From Epiperipatus broadwayi (taxonomy: Eukaryota > Onychophora > Udeonychophora > Euonychophora > Peripatidae): DNA of 64,000 nucleotides. The notes under the pieces were generated by a model. That model worked only from the letters and a program-made list of their open reading frames with translations. It was not told where the DNA came from and did no database searches. This document shows positions 38,692 through 50,397 of this stretch, one piece after another; positions within the stretch are counted from its first letter, which is position 1; every line of letters starts with the position of its first letter. The stretch spans positions 775,271-839,270 of the forward strand of contig JAQFVV010006542.1 of NCBI GenBank assembly GCA_028023455.1, given 5' to 3'. The translations under genes and the position numbers were made by a program.

Positions 38692-39058
38692 ATCATAGAT
38701 AAAGGCTTCAGGTATTTTCTCTTGTAGCATTTATCATAAAAAATAAAATAAATAAGCTTGTTTAGAGCTATTAGCAGGCTCTTTATATATTACATATTGG
38801 TAATATGAGCTATATAGGTCATGTAACATATGACTGATATTTTACTAATATTATAATTTTGCTATTAGGGCTTTGGCTATATTAAATTGCTAAGCCTACT
38901 AATAATATATGGGATCACTGAATTTAGTTCAGGCTCATATAGTTTCTTCGGTTAAAGAGCCGAGTTTGAAGACATGTAGGTGTCTGAAGATTTGGATCTT
39001 TTTCTTAATATTTAAGAATTAGATAAATGCTTGGCTTGAGTTAATATTTTGAATCTAA

Positions 39059-39117
39059 TGTCCTAGCTCCTCACTGATGAAAGCCATAAGCTTGAAACCG
39101 GTCTGGGGATGGGGACC
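39059..39117 (+). ncRNA. Hammerhead ribozyme 5 of the array
   Basis: CTGATGA is at 39074-39080, followed by AAGC-CATAA-GCTT for stem II, GAAA at 39094-39097, ACC/GGT stem III and GTC ending at 39103. Inner stem I TCCTCA/TGGGGA and outer stem I GTCC/GGAC are as in unit 4. The core is intact. Confidence 0.9.
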
Positions 39118-40049
39118 ATCATAGATAAAGGTTTCAGGTATTTTCTCTTGTAGCATTTATCATAAAAAAATAAAGTAAATAAGCTTGTTTAGAGCTATTA
39201 GCAGGCTCTTTATATATATATATATATATATATCATTTTGAATATTATAATTATATAATAATAGAATATTCAGTTAGTATTTTAGCTAAGATTGAGTTGA
39301 TGGTTTAATTATCTTATGGAAATAGTCCAGAATATAAATGTAATATCTACTGAATATATATAAATATATAAAGTGATGTCAAACAAAATCAAAATGTTGT
39401 ACATAACAAATAGTGAGGGTATTAATTAACATTCTCATTGCTGAACTTTCTAGAAAATAAATGTATGCAACCAGGTATACAAATTCTGCTAATTATGCAA
39501 ATATTCATTGATTTTGTAAATATATGTAGATTATGCTGGTGCAAGTAAACAATGACTGAAACTAAAGATCAATAACAGTTTTAAGGTTGCATATAGGGCT
39601 GAGAAAAGATGATAAGAATAGAGAAGTAGAATTAAGCCATAAAGATGATGATGAGATTTACAATGAGAAGCTATATATTTGTACTCATAACAATGTTTAA
39701 TATAAAATCAAATTTCAAGTGAGCTAGTTGCATAAATGAAGATTTGTACTTATTCTTTTATATAGAGTTAAAAAACTGATTTGTTAAGTTTTATCCTCTA
39801 TGTTGAGTGGTCAATTTAGTTTACATATTGGTATGTATATAGGTGATAATAATAATATTACTGCTCTATATAGCATTTGAAGCAGTTTTCCATTTTTTAA
39901 AGAAGCTGGGAAAGAAGAGATAGTAGTGAGGCATTAATAAAAAGAAAGAGTATGGTATTGCAAAATAGCTCTATAAAAATTATATGCTTATTAATAATGA
40001 AACTGATAATAAACTAAAGGTAGGGCTATTGATGTGGATAACTGTTAAA

Positions 40050-42350
40050 AAAGTATAATATATAGAAAATCAGCATGAGATCTAAATGCTTCAGAAGACA
40101 TTACATATGAAAAATTAAAAGAGAAGTTAAATACACATTTCAAGCCTATTACATCTAAACACATAGCACATCTCCAATTTAAAAATAGAATGCATATGCC
40201 ACATATAAAGATACAGTCATATAACATGAGATTGTATATATTTGTCAAAATTGTAATTTCATTGCTGAGTTACATAACTGTTTTTCAACCAGTTATTGCG
40301 AGGTATGAATGACAGCAAGCTTGCACAATTGTTGCTGAGTGAGACTGAATTAACATATTTTGTTTTTAAAATATACATAACTTATGAAGCCATGTTGAAT
40401 AAGGCAATAATGTTTCAAAATTATATGAATGTAAATAAATCAGTAATGACTGCAAACAGAATGAAAACAGTGAGTACAAACAGGAAGAGTGTGGATAACA
40501 TTTAGGCTTGTTATTGTTGCAGCACTAAAAGCCATATGAAAAAATATTATAAATTTAACAATGATCAATGATATATTTGTGATGTAGTGGGACATTTATT
40601 GTGAATTTTTAATAATAAGCAGAAAAAGAACAAAGCCGAGTTATTATCAAACTAAATTGAGAGAAGGGATCTGCAAAAAGGAACTAATGTCTAAAGATAA
40701 ATGATATTGACAATAATCACATTGTATTGGAAGTTCACATTTATGGACAGCAACTTAAATTAGAAATCAACAGCAGAGCAGTTATGACTCTTATGTTACA
40801 AAGAAATTAGTGGAATGTCATAAAGAAATGTGTAGTTAAAATGGATTTAATAGTGGATGATGTAATCAAAATTCTGACAGATAAGAGAATGCAACAATGC
40901 CAATGAGAGTAAATACAAAATTAAAAAAAATCTATCTTTGTATATTAGGAAATTCCTGTCCAGGGCAGGAATTGATTTAAATCATTAGGGATTAGAAGAA
41001 AAATAATTTAAAGAGTACAGCTGGAATTGGAATTCTGTGGAAAGTATCCACAGTTGTTTAAGTTAGACAAAGGCATTAAATACTCAGTGAATTGACATAG
41101 AATTAATGGCAACTGCTCATTCTATTATTTCCAGACAATAGGTCTTTTTTGCTTTGAAAAATGTACTGAAACAGACATTTATTACTTGGTAAGGAGAGAA
41201 GTCATAACATCTATTGAGGTTTTATGTGGCTAACACTCATCATTGTAATATTAAAACAGGATGGAACTGCTTGTTTATATGGTGATTACTGAGTAACCAT
41301 GAATGAATATATAAATGAAGGAGTATATTCTTTATGTAGTGCTCATGAAGTCCTAACATCATGCAAAAAAATCATATATTTTGCTAAGATCAATCTACAG
41401 TTCATATTTCACAATATTCCACTAACAATAAAATCAGTGAATCTTTTAACAATTAATATTTGTGTGGGATTTTTTAGGTGTAATAAATTGTCATATGGAA
41501 TGACTATTGTCCTGAACAGTTTTAAAATGGATGATTTGTTAGAGGGGAAGAAAGATGTCATTATTTACTTTGATGACTACTGAAATAGAGAGTGAATTAA
41601 GAGTACAGATATGTGAACTTCTAGAGAGATTTAGTACATGGCTAAATGTCACAAAGTGTATATGATCCTTTATAGAAATTAAATTTTTGGACCATATTAT
41701 TATCAACAAAATAGGCCTAACTTGAAAAATATTAAGAACTTGGAAATATTCTTAGGATTGTTAACTTGAAAGTATTCTTAGGATTGTTAAACTTTTTTGA
41801 GAGTTTCTTGGAAAAAAAATCTCAGTGATATCTGCTATATGATCTATTAAAGAAAAGCAAAAGCAATGAAGGAAATGGGAAGTCAAACAAGATATAGCAT
41901 TTGAAAAGGTCAAAATCTTGGTAAAGTCAAGCAAAACAACCAAGAGGTAATCATGACTTCTAATGCTTTGGAATGTGGAGTCGATGCAATTATTTCACTA
42001 CAAATATATGGAGATAAATGTCTAATCACATATGCATTCAGAACTTTAACAGCAACTGAAAAGTATTATAATTATATGGAAAAAGAAGCTGTAGTGATTA
42101 TATTTGCAGTGCAAAAAATCCACCATTATGTGTAAGAACATGCATTTAAGATTTATACAGATCATAGAACTCTGCTGGGAGTAATGGAAAATTTTAAAAA
42201 GACTCCAGATCATGTCAGATAATGGATGATCAGATGGATAAATATATTACCTTCTTATAGCTCTGAACTTGTATACAAGCTGGGAAAAGATATTACTTAT
42301 ACTGATGCTTTGTCTAAAAAATTGAATATGTTTGGGGATGTGCCATGATT
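40050..42350 (+). pseudogene. Ty3/gypsy retrotransposon remnant: gag-PR-RT-RNaseH
   Basis: Gag capsid parts are readable (YEKLKEKLNTHFKP at about 40108-40150, then GMNDSKLAQLLLSE at about 40300). A broken zinc knuckle with C-x2-C-x4-H spacing lies at 40509-40548. A protease-like strand follows (LEVHIYGQQLKLEINSRA, about 40728), where the catalytic DTGA is replaced. RT begins with an LVRREVI-like segment and QDGT...GDY (about 41255), then a degenerate YPLP region. The palm segment IIYFDDY at about 41560-41580 keeps the two aspartates of the catalytic box. RNase H shows LTATEKYYNYMEKEA (about 42030), a DHRTLLG element (about 42164) and YTDALSKKL (about 42300). Stops and frameshifts break it throughout. 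The sequence ends right after RNase H; I see no integrase and no LTRs. Confidence 0.85.
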
Positions 42351-42499
42351 CGCTGTCATAAATTATATATATATATCAGATGGAATCAAATTTTTTAAAT
42401 AGCACAGTTGTATTCAAATGAATAAATGAATATTCTGGTTAGCAACTAGTTACTCTCTACATTACCACAAATTCTTTTGAAATCACATGAATAGAGATA

Positions 42500-42555
42500 C
42501 AATCCTCACATATGCATTTTGTGCTGAACCAGCACTCATCAGTTGACCCAGGTCC
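42500..42555 (-). ncRNA. Hammerhead-like motif, family G copy 3 (decayed)
   Basis: On the minus strand the core CTGATGA is intact (42536-42542). Stem II is a perfect 5 bp GTGCT/AGCAC, which keeps pairing although both sides differ from copy 1. The GAAA is changed to AAAA (42517-42520) and stem I is weak. It is not expected to cleave. Confidence 0.6.
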
Positions 42556-44270
42556 CCAACTATCTTATAGATTTCTATCATATGTATGGTATTTATCAAA
42601 AATAAATGCTTTAATTTAAGCATGTTTGTATTCTGCCAGTATATTTTAAAATTAAAATACTTTCATTTGAAGATCTATTTTTTATTATTCATACATTAGT
42701 TTAATAATTTGTATATATATATATATTTTGCCAAAACTCATGTAAATCCGTCCTTGAACTTTTGATCAAATTTAAAATATAATTTCTTTTGATTATGCAC
42801 ATGTTTTGTACTCTGCTGCCATATGCTAAAATTAAAATATGTTTGTTTATGTATAGGCTTTTTATTGATTCTTATATTAGTTTAATAACTTTTATTTTTT
42901 GTCAAGTATTAATATTTTCTAAACTCTAAATATTATTTTTGAATTTTATTGGGTTAACATACTATCCATAGTTTTTTAGTTTTAATATTTGCTAATTACC
43001 TTTTTAGTAGATACTATACAACATGTTTTGAAAAATTCTTGCCATTCTTTTAATAATTAGTTTAATAACAATATACAAACATTTGGAATGTTAATTTAAG
43101 AAAATATTAATCTATGCTGATTTCTTAAGACATATTAAGCTTGCTTTTGGCTTTTAAAGTCATCTGTTTTCTAGAGCATGAGCAGAAGTTGGATCACATC
43201 TTTGCCCCAATAAAGGTTAGCATTGTATGTATTGAACTTGATGACAGAAAGTGAAACATAAAGGAGATATGGTTCATTTTAACAAGCCCACACAATCTTC
43301 AAAAAGGAAAATAGTGTGCAATTATCTAAAAATTGAAATATTTAACCCAGCCATTTATATAATTTGTGTTTCAATTAAATTCCACAATGCTTCCTGCACT
43401 TTATGAAGGCTTTAAGTCTCATTTTATCAGCTTAAAACATACTCATTATGTCTTAGAAAACAATATAGAATAATTGTTCTTAAGCTAACATTCAAAATAT
43501 TTGTATACTGTTATTACAATTAGTATAAGTAAAGGTAAAAAAAATCATTTTGAATTAACTTAATTTAGTAATGTTTTTAAACTTTCATTGAAGTACACTT
43601 TATAAGTATTTGAACATTTGTTTAATAATTTATTTTGGGGATAAAATATAGGGAATAGTTTTATAATATTGTATGTTTATTATCACTTGATCATGTTACC
43701 AGTGCTTCTGTGGTGGTTCCACCTGAAGTCAAAACTGGTCTAGAGCATCTACAAAAATAGTATCTTGTTTGCTTTATTTATTTTTCAAACAAAAGACTTA
43801 AACATAGCTGATTATTTCTTTATCTATAGATAGTGGCAAAGTACAACTATACTGCTATGCAATAGCATTATCTAAAATTATGATGGTCATAAAATTCATA
43901 TTTTTATTATGACACTTTATACTTCTGTTACAAAATAATCTTTAAACAAGTTGATAAGAAGTTGTTGTATAATATAAATTTTTAAAATTATATTTCAAAA
44001 TAACCAATAATGATGATTTGGAAATATTTTTCAGAGCTCTAGGAATATCACTTTTATAACCAATAAGAGCTTTAATTTTTATTATAACTGTAAAAATTTA
44101 ACAACAAGAAATATTCAAATTTTGATGTGCAAATATTGTGTATAAGTATAAATTCCAAGTGCAAGTTGATATTTGCTTCCAACAAATTTTTTTCTCATTG
44201 ATATTCATATCAGCTTTAGCATTTTGTCTTTGAATTCTATATTTTTAAATCTGAAATGGCATTAACTTTT
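42556..44270. other. AT-rich non-coding DNA
   Basis: No feature supported. Two similar segments (about 42600-42730 and 42760-42910, each with TATTTTAAAATTAAAATA-like and ATTAGTTTAATAA-like blocks) suggest a diverged tandem duplication of about 180 bp. Confidence 0.45.
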
Positions 44271-44274
44271 GTCA

Positions 44275-44379
44275 AGCATTGGTGGTCAAGAGGTCAGCGA
44301 CAGCTGCTTTATTAGCATATGTCCCAGGTTAGTGGGTTTGCTTCCCGGCTGATGCTATGACACATGAGAAAAAAAAACA
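44275..44379 (+). mobile_element. tRNA-derived SINE, copy 1
   Basis: A tRNA-like head begins AGCATTGGTGGTCAAGAGGT (A-box region). It continues through a GCTGC/GCAT-like anticodon arm and a B-box region (GGGTTTGCTTCCC), and ends GATGCTATGACACATGAG followed by an A-run. The part from TATGACACATGAG on is outside the tRNA fold and shared with copy 2, so this is a SINE family, not a tRNA gene. Both copies diverge after the A-run. Confidence 0.75.
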
Positions 44380-44799
44380 TTTAACTTTTACTACATTATT
44401 TCCATGATTTTTAAAAATATCATCATTCAAAGATAATGATTTTTTTAGATGAAAAAAAAAAAACATAAACTGACAAACATATGTAATAGGATTTTCAATT
44501 TAGAGAGGTAATCTTCACTCTATTAGCTCCATAATACTGCATTTTTACAAGATAATTTAAGATCTGAATGACAAAAGCTTGTTATAATGCTTGCTTCTTA
44601 AATGGCAAATAATATCTAGATTTTGTTCACTATTCATTTTTGTAAATAATTTATAGCATTAAATTTAAGCTGTAAATATAGTAGTTTTTAGAGCTCATGA
44701 TATTAAAAAGTACAAAATAAAAAAACTCAGTATAATACCTTACAAACATAATCTATAGTATAGTATGAATTGAATGTATCTGATATCATCACATTTATA

Positions 44800-45055
44800 T
44801 AGAGTACTAAACTCTCCATATAGTAGTGCCACCAAGTGCAAGCCTTCATAATCAATGGCTGCAGGAAGGTTTGTGCATAAAATTACTTTTTACTGCCTAC
44901 TTCTCCAACATCTCCAGACTAGTTTCTAGCTTGTGGATTTCATCGGTGAGGAGCTTGGATTTGAGAGCACTTGTTGGTATCACTTTATTGAGAGTTTGGT
45001 ATTCTCATTAACAACATGTGTAAGTATATGATATGGTGATCATGCCATATTTTGA
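44800..45055. mobile_element. Hammerhead foldback family copy, partial
   Basis: The left end (TACTAAACTCTCC, then AGTGCAAGCC and GGCTGCAGGAAGG) and the hammerhead part match the 52.6-kb copy. The right inverted end is missing. The GGTGATCATG block seen at 29.4 and 37.4 kb follows at about 45035. Confidence 0.7.
44905..44958 (-). ncRNA. Hammerhead ribozyme motif, decayed
   Basis: On the minus strand: outer stem I CCAA/TTGG, inner stem I TCCTCA/TGGAGA (one mismatch). The core is CCGATGA (T4 changed) and stem II ATC/GCT has a mismatch. GAAA, ACT/AGT stem III and the GTC triplet are intact. Probably inactive. Confidence 0.7.
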
Positions 45056-48000
45056 TGATTTTCACTTTCATATAGACACCAAATGATTACTACACTGTGC
45101 AAGAATCAACATTTTAATATTATTTACACATCATTTTTATGGGCACATTCATTTTTTGCATTTCAAAAATGATTTATTATATAACTTCCAAAACTTGAAG
45201 TTCCAATTTCTGAAACAGAAAAAACATGTACTGTATTGCATTATTCCACATTTATTCAGTCATGATTGTGTAAACATATAAAGAATGAAGACTCCTTGTG
45301 AATAATTTATACTATATCCCTAATCATTGTTCTGCTCAATTGGTTAAGCATAATGTTATAATATCAGACTTTGGAGTGTAAAGTCCTCAGTTATATCCAG
45401 TTCTGGCATTTTCAGTTTTTGAGCTTTTTAAGAACTTTCAAGCAATAATTATTCCTACCTTATAAATATAAGAGAATATTTTCTTTATATATCCTACAGT
45501 CATTAATTGTCAACTTGAGCCTGGTAGAGCCCTATGGATACTACATTCTTAAATTATTTTCTGGCTTTGATGTGAGTTGGTATCATATAAACATATAGGA
45601 CTATTCCTTTTAAAGTGATTTCATTTTTTTTACTATAAAAACTTTGTTTTTAATGTTAAAAAATTGCTAACAGAATGACTACCCCACAAAATTAACTTCT
45701 TTTTTTGTAAAAGAAAGTTTATTTATTAAATTAAAAAAAAAAAAAAATTCTAGATTAAAAATAAAATTAAATTTGCATCTGCTCTATTTTTTTTTCCTTT
45801 TCCACAATTACTTTTTCCCCCTGAAAATATAAATTCTTTTGTAAATTTAATCATTTTAGAGATTTTTCAAATGGTTTGAAAAGCTTATCGTTTATCTTAC
45901 TTTTTGTTTTTGTATCTAATCTTCTGATAATATACTTAATCAAAGGAATTACCAATTTTGTTTATCATCGCTATTAGAAGCCTTTTTTTTTTTTTTTTGT
46001 TGTGTTTTTATAGACATTGATAAAAGGCATTAGGCTTTTTCTTCAAAATAAAAGCGCATTAAGAAGTTTCTTTTTGGTTTTATATTTCTTTAAATTTTAA
46101 GTTTACTATATATTTTTTATTATAAGTCAGTGTTTATTTATATGTTTGAACTGTAAAGCATTAAAACATTTACTTATTTATTTATTTCTTTTTAAAATAT
46201 ATGCAGAAAAATTCTCTGTCGAAAGACAAATTAATTAAGTTTCTTGACACTTTTTTTACAACAATTCATTGTATCATCTTAATTAAAAAGATACATCATA
46301 AAATGTTACATAATTCAAATGCATTCTCGGTGTATTTTGAAAATGAAATTATCCTGACGCAATACATTTATATGTATATTAAAGTTTTTATAGCTAACAC
46401 AACTGCCTGCTATTCAGATCACATGATATTCATATATGTATAGAAACATGGAAAGTGTTTCTAAACTGTAAACTAAAATTTGATAATTTGTATTTTTGAA
46501 AAATAATTTGTACCTATCCTTAATAATCCTGAAATTTTTTTTAGAAATGAAAAATCTATTCTTAATTAGAGACTTAAACCATAAACTTTCACGAAAAAAT
46601 ATATATTTTAGTAATCTGCAGAATATTGATATATTCTTCATTTATTCTCCATAGAGGACTTTGGAAAGGTTTTTATTCTGTAATAGGATGTTTAAAGGGT
46701 ATTTATTAACATTTATATATAGTTACTGCTGAGAATGAGTCCTAATATCCACGAATAACAATTTAATGTGAAATAGCAGATTATTACACAGTTCAGCAAA
46801 ATTTACTAAAATAAATAGAACCAGAGGTATTAATATTGTGCTATCATTTATTTAAAATGCCGTTTAGATAAAATAAAAAAAAGATAGTTGAATATAAGCA
46901 ATGTATAGTAAATATCCTGCATAAATATTTAAGAGACAATGCACAGACAATAAATGGTTTTATAGCTTATATGTTAATACATAATGTTTATTAAAATTTT
47001 AGCTTGAGATAAGAAAGAAATAGGGATTGGCTTTTGTTAAAACTATCCACGGTTGTTTAAAATTCAATTTTTTAAAAATATATATATATTGGTATTTTAT
47101 ATTTTAAATATATGCTCACAGTTTGTATTGGAGCAAAAATTGTGATAGTTTGAATAAGAAAGAAATGGTGTTTTATTTTTGAGTAATAAGTGGTTTGTTT
47201 AATAAAATAAAGTTTAGTTAGTGTAACTGCACATTTTCAAATATATAAATCAATAGATACATTTATAATGAAAAATCCAAAATGCACTGTCAATTATTAA
47301 ACATTATATTAAAAGATAAGTGATAAAATACATACATTTGTCAAAACATATACGACTAAGCATGAAAAAAAAAACATAACTTTGGTAAACAAATCAACAT
47401 GTTTTGATGGAATGATGTGAAAAATTCATTTGTTAAACAAAATTAAAATATTTATTAATAATAAGACCTTTATCAAACACACCCTGGAAAATAGACAGAA
47501 TAGCATATGAGTTATGGAAAACAGGTTATTTATACATAAAAATGGAGGAAAATAACTTTCAGTTAGTTACTGAGTAGTTGGTGAGGAGTTGTTAAAGGTT
47601 GTGAACAGTTATTTTTGAAGATAGAGATTCAAGCAAGCTAAAATTTAGTTGTAATTCAAAGTAAAGAATAACTATAATAATAACTATATTAATATAAACA
47701 CTGATTATAATGATAAGGATATGATAAATGAATATTGGGAAAATATATTTTTAGCATATTTCTTAACCACAACTACAAAATGCATTGAATTTACAATTGG
47801 CTATATGATGACTGATTGTGGCTTATAAATGTGTGTAGTTCATTGGAAATGAAAGATTCTATGGTAAAATAATCTACAAAATTAAGTCCTTAAATGATGG
47901 TCCACTATCTATTAGGGTATTGACATGTTAGTCTGAACTACAACTAGCCCAACACACTATATTTTCTGCTTAAAAGTAAAATTGAGAATAAAGCAATGTA

Positions 48001-48920
48001 ATGGGGTTATGAACAGAAAGTCTGTAACCAATGGAATAAGGTATATCAGAATTATAAATAGCCGTAAAATATATATCTATACCAGATGTTTACATTTATA
48101 TATTTCTGAAAATACAAAATTAATTGGAAAATAAACATCATAATTATTGATTAAAAAGTCAGCTCTATAGTAACTGCTTATTTTTTTTTTTGCATCAATC
48201 TATCATTTCCACATAACATGATGAGAATACTTCAGTATCTTCTTGTTTATGAATTACTTAATTGAGGGATGATTAGTATTTTGTATACCATGCACACATT
48301 TTCACTCAAAAGTTCAGACGAAGCAATTTCTCATGCATGGATTTAGATATATCACAGAATTTTTGTGCTATGATAACATTTCTGTATAAAATATATTAAT
48401 AAAAAACATAATATTTAGTGGGTTTTTTTATAACATAATGCACACTATTAAAAATATAAAGTTATATCTTACTCTAATGATATTTTTAAATTCATTTTAC
48501 TTTACCCAAATATTGAGTATTTGGAGTTAATTTAGTTCATGAAAGTAGCAGAACATTTTGCAAATTTGAATCAGTCAGTCATGGATTCAATTTCTTTTTA
48601 TTTTGTATTTTTATAAATTTCAGGAATAAGTGTTTTTTTTTTTATTATAAAAAACAAAACCACAATGCTAATAAAATAAAATTAAAACTATTATGTTCTC
48701 ACTCTAGATTAGTTACACCAACAGCTTTATATTTAGAGCAAAAATGTGGAACAATTTTTTTGTTGTTTAACTAACATAATTTATTTTTTGTCCAATACTA
48801 ATGAAAATTGGCTTGAAATATAGCATTATTTTACAATATCTATTTTACTTTTTACTGTTTTTGTTAGGAATCCATATCCCCTATTTCATAATGTTCAATG
48901 GAGACACTTTAAAATTTTCT
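45056..48920. other. AT-rich non-coding DNA
   Basis: A tRNA-like fragment with a good A-box (TGCTCAATTGGTTAAGCA, about 45333-45350) and a weak B-box lies at 45325-45410, perhaps an old SINE of another family. A somewhat more complex stretch at 47750-48100 could be decayed element coding DNA, but I could not assign it. The rest is featureless. Confidence 0.45.
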
Positions 48921-48924
48921 AGTT

Positions 48925-49025
48925 TTTTTTGTTTTCATGTGTCATAGCATCGGCCAGGAAGCGAACCCGCTAATCCGGGACAACTGCTTGTAAGGCAGCT
49001 GTGCTGACCTCTCGACTACCAACGC
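48925..49025 (-). mobile_element. tRNA-derived SINE, copy 2 (best preserved)
   Basis: On the minus strand a tRNA-like fold of about 78 nt is visible: acceptor GCGTTGG (49019-49025) pairs with CCGATGC (48948-48954). An anticodon stem GCTGC/GCAGT carries a 7-nt loop CTTACAA, with TAC in the anticodon position (valine-like). The T-arm is degenerate. After GATGC follow TATGACACATGA and an A-rich tail, as in copy 1. Transcription would be by RNA polymerase III from internal A and B boxes. It is non-autonomous and needs a LINE. Confidence 0.8.
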
Positions 49026-49308
49026 TTGTTTACTTTAACATCTGTAATCTTTTTTAATTTAAAACTTTTGTAAATCCGGCACACTTAACATATGTTAAAA
49101 AATAATAAACTTTAATTTTTAAATGGAAACATAATTATCATTTAATTATAATTAATAAAAGTACAATTTGTAAATGTGGTGGTTTTAAAAGGTAGGATTA
49201 ATTAAAATCAATTAAGTAAATAAACAATTTTATATTAACAACAACAAAAACAACTGAAAAAGAGATTTATTAAACTTGCTGCCAATCAAAGTAATAATTA
49301 ATTAATTA

Positions 49309-49310
<2 letters not shown>

Positions 49311-49388
<78 letters not shown>
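49311..49388. repeat. (TTA)n microsatellite, 78 bp
   Basis: An uninterrupted ATT/TTA trinucleotide repeat of 26 units. Confidence 0.97.
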
Positions 49389-49389
<1 letters not shown>

Positions 49390-49973
49390 ATTGCTACTAT
49401 AAACTTAAGTTGGTTGGTGTTGGTAAAGAAATATATATATATATAATTTCTGAAATAACATAATGATAGATTTTATTTTTATTAATCAAATCTAGAAATC
49501 AAAAATGAATCCTATGGAGAAAAAAATCATAATGGCCTACTTCAGAAAACACTTTGTCTCCCCCACCCCTCCATCAAAAAGAAGAATAAAACGAAGATTT
49601 TTTCCCCAAGAAAACAAAGATTTTACTCATTATTGATGTGGCTAATCAACTTCTGAGTAGAAGATTACTGTCTTCGTTATTATACAAGGATTAGTTTAAA
49701 AAGAGTTTTAGATTTTATTGTAATCTAGATAAATGAATGTTAAAATTAGATTATAAAATAAAGAAAAAAGATTTTAGGTTTATAACTAAGCAGACATCTT
49801 TCTACTGATAAACACATATTACTTAGTTTGAATTTGAAACTAAGATGAGAATGTGGATTAATTAAGTAGTCTAACAATTATATCAAAATGTGTCATATAA
49901 TAAAATTATAAAGTATATTTTAGTTTGAGATTATATACATTAAATTGAAAAAAATTGAATTTAATAATAAATA
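49389..49973. other. AT-rich non-coding DNA
   Basis: No feature recognised apart from a short (TA)n at about 49431-49444. Confidence 0.5.
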
Positions 49974-50397
49974 GCAATATATAATAAATAAGCTATTTCC
50001 ACATGAGTATGTAGATAATAATTACAGCAATCAAATTAAGTATAAATATAATTTTCGATATGGAATATGTCTGTCAAAGCACAACTGATACAGCAGATTG
50101 GCAAGAAAGTGCTGGCATTCCCATTTGTATATAAAATGGTTGTAGGTTTTAATTAATTTGTATATTTGCATGTGTAAAATATGGATGCGTGTATTTTACA
50201 CATGCAAATATGTAAATCTATGACCATTTAATGCTAACACTTTCTTTCTAATCTTCTATGTCAATTGTGCCTTGACAAAGATACTCCATATGGAAAATCT
50301 GGCTTAGCAGTTAATAAATATTGTATTTATCCATAATTTTGTTGCTGTAATTATTATCCACATGATTTTTTGGAAATTGCTTATTTATTACATATTG
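49974..50397. repeat. 424-bp foldback element
   Basis: The two halves are inverted copies over almost the whole length. The outer ends are CAATATATAATAAATAAGC and its inverse GCTTATTTATTACATATTG. Shared inner blocks include GATAATAATTACAGCAA, TCAAAGCACAA and AAGAAAGTGCTGGCATT / AATGCTAACACTTTCTT. The centre is an almost perfect hairpin TATTTGCATGTGTAAAATA with an 8-nt loop (50161-50206). The outer arms are more diverged than the centre. Non-coding; superfamily unknown. Confidence 0.85.

Larger units (their letters stand above)
37437..39230 (+). repeat. Tandem array of 420-426-bp hammerhead units with inverted head
   Basis: The first part (37437-37755) is one unit in inverted orientation. It is followed by direct head-to-tail units: marker sequence GAGCTATATAGGTCATGTAA ends at 37980, 38400 and 38826, giving steps of 420 and 426 bp. 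Units differ by few substitutions. The last unit is cut by a (TA)n run at 39213-39232. Each unit carries one hammerhead ribozyme. The unit has no protein-coding capacity. Its hammerhead core is related to that of the foldback family. This layout matches animal retrozymes (tandem non-autonomous retroelements with type I hammerheads), apart from the inverted head. Confidence 0.85.

Noticed and set aside
45325-45410. Functional tRNA gene
   Set aside because: The A-box is good, but the anticodon arm is disrupted and the acceptor ends do not pair. At most it is an old SINE or pseudogene.
47750-48100. Possible Copia or Ty3 integrase remnant
   Set aside because: Readable stretches exist, but no catalytic motif or family signature could be placed.
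50084-50125. CTGATAC...GAAA in the 50-kb foldback as a hammerhead
   Set aside because: The core has two changes, no stem II pairs between the halves, and no U-H cleavage triplet lies in place.
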